Assembly (NCBI GenBank): GCA_017163975.1
Contig: JAFFSR010000245.1
Location: 511,001 to 575,000, forward strand
Source of the DNA: Anastatus disparis
Taxonomy: Eukaryota > Arthropoda > Insecta > Hymenoptera > Eupelmidae
Reading direction: 5' to 3'
DNA: 64,000 nt
In this document: piece by piece, positions 55,938 to 64,000 of the stretch
Layout of the letters: every line of letters begins with the position of its first letter
Numbering within the stretch: position 1 is the first letter of the stretch
The notes under the pieces: model-generated
The model's database searches: none
What the model was told of the DNA's origin: nothing
Seen by the model: the letters and a program-made list of their open reading frames with translations, nothing else
Made by a program: the position numbers and the translations under genes

Positions 55938-57038
55938 CACGGAAAAAGGAAAATACCTGAAAAGAATGTACTAATTTGAGTCAGTACTAGAAAGAATATT
56001 ACTAGTCGTTTTTTAATTGATACTCAGTATATATTTTAAAACGACCTATATAAGTACATTTTTTAACGCGACTCGTCCCAAGAATTGTGTGGTATAGTAC
56101 CGAATTTTTCCGTACTACGGGACTACATTATTTTTTACTAACATAGTACCTATACAATATTTACTGCGGCGCTGTCGAATATGAAACTTCAATACAGCTA
56201 ATTTATCATAATGTAAAAACCATTAAATTGTATATAAATTTTTAGCAATCAATAAATATAATATCGATCATATAATATGTAAAAATTTCAAATTACTAAT
56301 TATTAATTTTAAACTTGAGTTGATTATTATAAACGGGAAAAAGCAGATGAATTTTTTTGCTACAATAAAGAAATTTGTAAGATTAAGCTTGAGTGCGGAC
56401 AACTCATGAAATCCACCGAGATGCTATACATAAAAAGTTATATACAAACTTACGATGTATAGTATTTCGAGGTTAGGTTTGTCAAGCTTGATCTAACTTT
56501 CAATCTAAGTTTATAAAAGAAATAAATTCAAATGACTTTTTATTTTAACAAAAATGATTGTACTAACATAGCTATAGTGCGGATAAGTTAGAATATTTGT
56601 TTGATTAATGAATTTAAAAAGATGTCAACAAAATAAAGAAAGCAAAAATCGATTCTAACAGCTCTGACATCCTGTTAAGTTGAAAATTAATTATTAGTAA
56701 TTTAAAAGGGTTGTATATTATAAAAATGATTTTAGAATCATCAAATTTTAATTCTAGTATGGGAAAATCAGTTCTATATATAGCAATTATATTCTCTGCA
56801 AAATTTTACCCCTGGATCGGATAGGTGAAATATCAGTCCTAGTACCGAAAAAATAGGTACTACGTAGCGGAAATTCATGCACTCAGTTCGTAATATAGTT
56901 ATGCCAGCATTAGTAGTTAAAATTTGAAGTATAGTATTGATTAAAATTATACTATTACATTTTTTTTCAATACTTTATCACAGAAATAATACATACTACG
57001 TGTAGTATTGATTTTAATGGTATTTACCTTTTTCCGTG
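55938..57038. mobile_element. Non-autonomous DNA element with CACGGAAAAAGG ends (1.1 kb)
   Basis: Terminal inverted repeats of about 20 bases (one mismatch), CACGGAAAAAGG... and its complement, flanked by a TG dinucleotide on both sides. It contains the dispersed repeat copy B (56366-56600). No coding sequence. Shares its first ten terminal bases with 57757-63099. Confidence 0.55.
56366..56600 (+). repeat. Dispersed repeat, copy B
   Basis: Second copy of the 48002-48240 repeat in the same orientation, here within the CACGG element. Confidence 0.6.
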
Positions 57039-57756
57039 TGACTGCCCGTATGAAAATATCATTTTTAACATATTGAGTCGAAAAATTGCTTTTTATATCC
57101 CCACTCTTCTATACATTTCCTTTGTTTGAATTTTAATTTAATTCTCTTACAATGCTTACGCGGAAACATTAGATTCTCGTTTCTATAATAGTAAACATTA
57201 AACGAATTCATTTTATTTGTTGTCATATCATTTTTCTTTGTTAAAATATTAATTTACTATTTTATTTTTCTTTATTGAATTATTATTTACTGATACTGTC
57301 ATAATATTATTTTAGAATATTTTCCCTTGGTTAAAATATTATTTTATTTTTGTTTGTTTATAAAAATACCATTTTCCTAACAGCGTTCGGAAAATTCGTT
57401 TTTCGGTACGCGTTTCCGTTCCGAAAGTGATCTATATTTTCACGCGAAAGTTATTGTTAAAATTATAATTTAAAAACATATTCTTTGTTCGAAAAAAAAG
57501 TAATATCGTTAAATTTTATACAAAAATACGAATTGTCGTAAAATGCAGGAAACATTAAACTAAAATTAAAACATTAAAAAAAATTAAACAATGTAATAAG
57601 CGCGTGCTTTTTATACGTAACGTCTTTGTTTCTTTATTTTTCAATATGCTATGTGTGTCTTTACTTAAAAGAGGGGATGATTAACAACCGTTACATTTCA
57701 TTTTGAAAAGTAGATAAAAGTAGATAATTTCGGTGAAAGTTATTTTTCCAATTATA
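57039..57756. other. AT-rich interval; no gene seen
   Basis: Contains the TTCGGAAAATTCG repeat (about 57384) and a TTTAAAAACATATTCTTTGTTC block that recurs just right of the next element (about 63103). No coding sequence. Confidence 0.4.
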
Positions 57757-59127
57757 CACGGAAAAACTTTTACAATTGATTTGTGCTCAAAAAAACTTGA
57801 AACCGATTTGAATGCGCTAAAGACTTACTAATACTTTCATTATTGACATATTTTTACACTCAATAGTTATGATGTAAATATATTACCTATTTAGTTTGCA
57901 AAAAATGATCAAGTATGTACGTTGACTACATTCGAGACAGTCGAATAGCCTTTGTATTCAGACTTGATCGGGATTCAGCTTCAACTCGAACTGAAAAAGC
58001 TAACAGTAACCGAGCGCGTGTTTTGAAAGGAGGCAGGGGAAAAAGAAAAAGAGGGAGCAACCAAAATACATTCTTATTATGATGGTAAAATAGTAATTTA
58101 AAAAAAATTAATGAATGTTAAGATTGTAATATAATTTGTGAGTCTTTAAAACTATTAAAAAAGATTTTCAACTCCAAATCTAATTATTTTAAACAACTAG
58201 GGGGCAGATGAGCATGTATCATTTCATGTCAATGATATTTTAAAGTAGGTTTGGTCGAGTGCGCAACGTTTACGCTTTTCCTTTGGAGTGTGCGAGTTCA
58301 ACTCTAGGTCAGGATCACTTTTTTTTTTTAATTTTTTTTTATTGTTTTAAAATTTTTTATTAATTTTTTTATTTACATTTTTTTCTTATACTATTAAAAT
58401 CTAATTCTTCACGAGTTTATTAAGTATACTCGTTTTTTCAATGAATATTTTTTAAAAATAAATTATTTCTTAGACGTAATGATGAAAAATATCAATAAAT
58501 AAATAATAATAATGTTTATTTTATAATACTATAGTTTAATTTATTAATAATGTAATTTGTAAAATTTACATAATAAATAAATTAGACTATAATATTAATT
58601 TATTTATGTTAGAATGTATATTACATATTAATATATATCTTAAGACAGAATTTAACATTAAGCATTATAAACCTAACTATTATTCATTTATTAATATTTT
58701 TAATTATTATATCTAAGGAATAATTTATTTTTAAAAATATTCATTGAAAACATAAGTCTACTTAAAACATAAAAAAATTTTTTTTATTATACTATAATAC
58801 TATATAAATACATGTAGAGAAATATTGATGGTTTATTTGATCTATGACATAGTTAGACCTTCTCTAAAAGTACTACAAAAATTTTCCATTTAAATTTTGT
58901 TATTTATATTTTTTGAGCTGTGTAAAGTAAAAAATTTGATCCTAAAAATTCAATAAATTTTTGATAGATTTCTTGATGTCCGTTAAAGTAATCATTATGC
59001 TGTTAAAATTTCAAATAAATAAAAGGTACAATTTTTCATTTTTTTTTGAACTTTCATTATAAATTACACTTTATTATATTAAATGCATATATACGACACG
59101 TATTTATTATTACATAAAAGCTTACCT

Positions 59128-60332
59128 TTAAAAAGGTATATGGTGGTCAAGTATGCTAAGCGATTTATTTTAATTAATAATTTTAACCATTTTGATGTCT
59201 TTAACATATTATAAAATATTTTTAGTAATAAAATCAAACCATGATATTAGAATTTCGTGAAATAATGAAACAAATGTCAAGTTTTTTATTTTTATAATTG
59301 AATTTTGCATGCGTTCACAGAATTAATCTATTTATTTAGTATTTGAAACCATCAAATCTTCACATTAGAATTTAATGAAATCACGAAGCAAATGTCAATT
59401 ATATAATACGGATGATAAAACTATGACATCTTATACTATAAATTTTAGCAAAAATTTTTCGAATTTTTTTATTTATAAATAAGCGTTTAATCTCACTAAC
59501 TGCATTACTTTTTGTCATCATTTCTTCTATCATTTATTTAAAAGTGTTCTGAAATTTTTTAATCTTATTAAATATTTACAAAATTACTTGCCAAACCCGT
59601 GTATAAATATTTTATTGGTGAAATGTCTAATGAATGTATGTTTTTAACATTTGAACCAGAAATTATAATAGATGTAAGATATAGGTAATATGAAATTGTA
59701 CTAAGATAAAATACGCTCCTAAAAAATACTGAATACAAAACACCATATTACGTAAAATAATGAAATTAGAAAATTACAATTTTAAAATTGAACAATATTT
59801 TTATAATTACAATTTTTTTAACAAAATAAAAATTTTAAAAAATTTTATACACGGGCCTGGCAAGTAATTTTGTAAATATTTAATAGAATTAAAAATTTTC
59901 AGAACACTTTTAAATAAATGATAGAAGAAATGATGACAAAAAGTAATGCAGTTAGTGAGATTAAACGTTTATTTATAAAGAAAAAATTCGAAAAATTTTT
60001 TGCAAAAATTTATAGTATAAGATGCCATAGTTTTATCATCTGTATTATATAATTGACATTTGCTTCGTGATTTCATGAAATTCTAATGTAAAGATTTGAT
60101 AGTTTCAAATACTAAATAAATAGATTAATTCTGTGAACGCATGCAAAATTCAATTATAGAAATAAAATACTTGACATTTGTTTCATTATTTCATGAAATT
60201 CTAATATCATTGTTTGATTTTTTTACTAAAAATATTTTATAATATGTTAAAGACATCAAAATGGTTAAAATCATTAATCAAAATAAATTGCTTAGCATAC
60301 TTGACCACCATATACCTTTAAGGTAAGCTTTT
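59128..60332. repeat. Inner fold-back, about 480-base arms
   Basis: Arms from TTACCTTTAAAAAGGTATATGG to its complement, centred near 59729. Shared blocks include TGAACGCATGCAAAATTC and AAGATGTCATAGTTTTATC. The end motif CTTGACCACCATAT occurs a third time at about 61448, so this element is nested in or part of a larger repeated structure. Confidence 0.65.
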
Positions 60333-60384
60333 TACAGCATTTAGGTGCTTGGTTACAGAGATTGAATAAAAAAAAACAGTTGCA

Positions 60385-60605
60385 GTTGTAAAAAACACTT
60401 CAATAGCAAGTAGAAAATAATCGCTGGTGAAGTAGTGATTTAATTTTAGTAGGAAATTATAACTATTCATTATTAATAATAAAACATAATAAAGTATGAA
60501 ATAACAAAAGATTTATTTTGCAAAAATTATATCATAGAAATCAAAAGTTTTGCACCAGCGGCTATTTTTTACTTGCTATTGAAGTGTTTTTTACAACTGC
60601 AAAAG
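60385..60605. repeat. Small palindrome at the centre of the fold-back
   Basis: CAGTTGTAAAAAACACTTCA near 60384 is mirrored near 60596, with CACCAGCG-type inner ends and a 110-base AT-rich middle. No gene. Confidence 0.65.
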
Positions 60606-62578
60606 TATTAGATCAATAACTTTATATGCTTAAAACTTGACAAAATATAATTTAAAAATTTTTATAAAAATAGCTGCAAATAGCATTTTTTAGCCCTTTT
60701 CAAATCTTTTTTCAAATTTTTTCTAGCTCAATTATTTAAAAAACTACAGCTGATTGAAGAAAAATGCAAAAATGAAAAAAATTTCAAAATTGCCAAAGCG
60801 ATTATTTTTTTAAATATTGTTAAAAAAATGTAAGTAAGCTAAAAAGAAAGCATTTAAAGAATACTTTAAAATGCTTTTTTTTTAATTTTTTCTAGGATAA
60901 AAATTGAAAAAGATACGCTTTTTCAAAGTCGGAACAAAAATTTGATAACCTGTCTAGAATTATTGCCCGGTACTATACTATCAAATTCTATTAAACCATT
61001 CGAAATGAAATTGGATAAAACAAATTATTATATTACAAATTTAAATAATGCATTTAATATTTGCCATCTGTTCAATGATTTCATTGGCATTTTAATATCA
61101 AAGTTTCATAGTTTTATATGACCAATGTATTTAAGAAATTCTCTAAAACCATTATATAAATTCAATTCGTAAAAACAAATTAGTTTTAAACTTTTATTTT
61201 TTTTCTAAGGTAGTCGATAAAATCTCCCTTTTGGTTAAAAATTATGATTTTATTTAATAAAAATAATAGTCTAAAATATGAAGTATTGAATACGAAACGA
61301 ATTATTGAAAAAAAGATAAAAAGTTAAAATCATTAATTAAAATAATCGCTACCCTGGTAGAAATTTACTCTAGATCTGTCTAGTTTTGTATGTTGAATAA
61401 TCGAGGGCTCGATAAAACTAGACAAATTTTCTACCAGGATAAGCTTACTTGACCACCATATGCCTTTTTAAAGGTAAGCTTTTATGTAATAATAAATACG
61501 TGTCGTATATATGCATTTAATATAATAAAGTGTAATTTATAATGAAAGTTCAAAAAAAAAAATGAAAAATTGTACCTTTTATTTATTTGAAATTTTAACA
61601 GCATAATGATTACTTTAACGGACATCAAGAGATCTACCAAAAATTTATTGAATTTTCAGGATCAAATTTTTTTACTTTACACAGCTCAAAAAATATAAAT
61701 AACAAAATTTAAATGGAAAATTTTTGTAGTACTTTTAGAGAAGGTCTAACTATGTCATAGATCAAATAAACCATCAATATTTCTCTAAATGTATTTATAT
61801 AGTATTATAGTATAATAAAAAAAATTTTTTTTATGTTTTAAGTAGACTTATGTTTTCAATGAATATTTTTAAAAATAAATTATTCCTTAGATATAATAAT
61901 TAAAAATATTAATAAATGAATAATAGTTAGGTTTATAATGCTTAATGTTAAATTCTGTCTTAAGATATATATTAATATGTAATATACATTCTAACATAAA
62001 TAAATTAATATTATAGTCTAATTTATTTATTATGTAAATTTTACAAATTACATTATTAATAAATTAAACTATAGTATTATGAAATAAACATTATTATTAT
62101 TTATTTATTAATATTTTTCATCATTACGTCTAAGAAATAATTTATTTTAAAAATATTCATTGAAAAAACGAGTATACCTAATATACTCGTGAAAAATTAG
62201 AGTTTAATATTATAAGAAAAAAAATGGTAAATAAAAAAATTAATAAAAAATTTTAAAACAATAAAAAAAAATTAAAAAAAAAAAGTGATCCTGACCAAGA
62301 GTTGAACTTGCACACTGAAAAGGAAAAGCGTTAACGCTGCGCACTCGACCAAACCTACTTCAAAATATCATCGACATGAAATGATACATGCTCATCTGCC
62401 CCCTAGTTGTTTAAAATAATTAGATTTGGAGTTGAAATACTTTTTTAATAGTTTTAAACTCACAAATTATATTAAAATCGTAACATTTATTAATTTTTTT
62501 AAAAATTACTATTTTACCATCATAATAAGAATGTATTTTGGTTACTCCCTCTTTTTCTTTTTCCCCTACCTCTTTTCA

Positions 62579-62793
62579 TATTGTTTCTTTTCATTTTGAT
62601 ATTGTTAGCTATTATTATAATTATTGTGTTTTCTCATATAATCTATTTTTAAACGTATACTATTTTTATTTTACAAATTGTTAAAATTTTTTACTTTTTT
62701 CTGTTTTATATTGAAACTGTATATTTTTTTACTATATTGTGAAATTGTACAACATATTGTACATTAATAAACACCTATCTATCTATCTATCTA
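62579..62793 (+). mobile_element. 5'-truncated LINE, 3' end with (TATC)n tail
   Basis: A 215-base insertion in the right arm of the fold-back, absent from the left arm. It is flanked by the perfect 8-base duplication TCTTTTCA (62571-62578 and 62794-62801). It ends TTGTACATTAATAAACAC followed by (CTAT)n, the type of short-repeat tail seen on non-LTR retrotransposons of the I/R1/CR1 kind. No coding part remains. Confidence 0.7.
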
Positions 62794-63099
62794 TCTTTTC
62801 AAAACACGCGCTCGGTTGTCCGCACTACTGTTAACTTTTTCCGTTCGAGTTGAAGCTAAATCCCGATCAAGTCTGAATACAAAGGCTGTTCGACTGTCTC
62901 GAATGTAGTCAACATACATATTGAGTATATATTGAATGCATAGATGACTGGTTTCCAATTTCATTTCTTCTGAGGGAAACATCATCTCAATTTGATTTTA
63001 ATCTTTTTTCAAGAATGATATTAAAATTATTTCAATAATAGTAAATGTGAATTTATATGCAACATTTGAACGTATTTTAGGTGCAAAAGTTTTTCCGTG

Positions 63100-63537
63100 T
63101 AGTTTAAAACATATTCTTCGTTCAAAAAACAATAAGATGAATTAATTTGAAAATCCTTTATTTAATGATATTCCTCGTTACACATTATACGCTATTTGTA
63201 GTTTATCAAATTTTCTCCGCAATTGTGTATAGTATTCTTCATAACAACGTAACCGAATATTTTCAATTTATAATTTTTTTAGCACGGCGTTATATAGGAA
63301 AATTATTATTTTCTTAATTTAATAAATTAACAGCGTTTGGAAGAAAAAGAAAATTTATGCTGGTTCAAACTATTAACCGAAACTGAATGCTATATCTATT
63401 AATTGAAGTGAAATGAAACAGTTGTTAATTATTCCATTTTCTACGTAAAGCACCACCTATCAAGCTAAAGAGTGGGGAAACAAAAACGTTAAAGAGTACG
63501 CGCTTTTATCTATCATTGAAAACGAAATTTAACAGTA
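63100..63537. other. AT-rich interval; no gene seen
   Basis: Only AT-rich sequence; AACAGCGTTTGG near 63329 is a weak relative of the repeat at 57378. Confidence 0.35.
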
Positions 63538-63710
63538 GTAGAAAGGGGGCGAGAACTCCAGACAGTTGTGACGTCACAGAGGACCGCCATACTCGCCCCC
63601 AGGGGCGAGAATGCCGGTTTTGGGGGACGCAAATGCCGATTCGGTCTGCTGAGAGCCTTATCGCTCGGCCTTATCTCGCTTCTCGATAATCGGGAATTTC
63701 GTGGAAAATA
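63538..63710. promoter_or_regulatory. GC-richer patch with a perfect CRE-like site
   Basis: GTGACGTCAC (a perfect 10-base palindrome, CREB/ATF-type site) lies at about 63568, between GGGGGCGAG (about 63544) and CTCGCCCCC (about 63592), with TTATCTCGCTTCTCGATAA hairpin-like sequence after it. It could be a promoter of a host gene beyond the window or the edge of another repeat; I cannot tell which. Confidence 0.25.
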
Positions 63711-63870
63711 AAAATCAATAATAAATGTTAATAATAAATAATAAATGTTAATAATAAATAATAAATGTTAATAATAAATAATAAATGTTAATAATAAATA
63801 ATAAATGTTAATAATAATAAATGAAAAAATAAATGAAAAAATGAAAAAATAAATGAAAAAATGAAAAATG
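63711..63870 (+). repeat. AATAAATAATAAATGTT tandem repeat
   Basis: Five 16-17-base units with ATAAATGTTAATA, followed by AAATGAAAAAAT units. Low complexity. Confidence 0.85.
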
Positions 63871-64000
63871 TTAAAATCAGTAGATTATTGAAAAAAAATT
63901 ATTGAAAAGAATTATTGAAAAAATTAGTAAAATTGAATTTTTTAAGAAATACGGATTTTTTGAGAGTTTGTCACTTGGTATAATTTTAGAATATTTCAAG

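Larger units (their letters stand above)
57757..63099. mobile_element. 5.3-kb fold-back element with CACGGAAAAACTTTT ends
   Basis: Starts CACGGAAAAACTTTT and ends with the complement, flanked by TA on both sides. The arms (about 57900-59150 and 61440-62960) are long inverted repeats, sharing for example AGTCTGAATACAAAGGC near 62870 and its complement near 57950, and a tRNA-like GAGTTCAACTC block. The middle contains further fold-backs. No coding sequence. The superfamily is unknown; a 2-base duplication (TA here, TG in its relative) fits several groups. Confidence 0.65.

Noticed and set aside
62791..62985. 64-codon minus-strand ORF
   Set aside because: Spans the LINE tail and a fold-back arm, and the opposite arm lacks a matching intact frame.

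Overview
This is an AT-rich piece of an animal genome, almost certainly an insect; the repeat content looks like a parasitoid wasp or another hymenopteran, which is only an inference. I see no intact host gene. Nearly everything is decayed mobile DNA: broken genes of an adintovirus/Polinton-type DNA virus-like element, a spliced hAT-like transposase, one very large Ty3/Gypsy retrotransposon carrying several later insertions, Helitron fragments, tRNA-derived SINEs, a LINE end, MITEs, and many fold-back (inverted-repeat) structures.

Layout. (1) 1-1861: remnants of viral capsid genes (3' end of a minor capsid/penton-like gene, a major capsid gene, and an unknown gene that travels with them), each with nonsense codons or frameshifts. 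(2) 2157-2837: a fold-back repeat. (3) 2935-15118: a composite palindrome. Its core runs from 3795 to 11642, centred at about 7718, and carries in each arm a SINE with target duplications, a copy of a ZMYM/DUF4371-type hAT transposase gene, a Helitron fragment and simple repeats. In the right arm a 1.7-kb viral block (packaging ATPase, PLA2-like gene, adenain-like protease, minor capsid N-terminus) sits between two direct copies of a 970-bp block. (4) 15119-54526: a Ty3/Gypsy element with a truncated 5' LTR, a leader with about 160-bp tandem repeats, gag, protease, reverse transcriptase/RNase H and integrase, and a 3' LTR that starts just after a polypurine tract. It holds a solo LTR in its leader (19459-20762), a long-TIR DNA transposon in gag (21827-24361), an antisense solo LTR in integrase (32632-35104) and a 13.8-kb hAT-type element in the 3' LTR (40273-54076). 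That hAT element is built from inverted satellite arms and contains its own palindrome, a SINE and MITEs. (5) 54527-55490: a Helitron replicase fragment directly beside the 3' LTR. (6) 55938-57038 and 57757-63099: two elements sharing CACGGAAAAA termini; the second is a 5.3-kb fold-back with a LINE 3' end in one arm. (7) 63100-64000: a GC-richer patch and a short tandem repeat.

How the parts relate. The viral genes have the content of a known architecture (ATPase on one strand; PLA2-like, protease, minor capsid and major capsid on the other) but are now in two separated pieces. Insertion order can be read from interrupted features and target duplications: a MITE inside the hAT element, inside the gypsy 3' LTR, which itself abuts a Helitron. 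No open reading frame here looks able to make a complete functional protein. Family names rest on recognised motifs in the translated sequence, with no database search.
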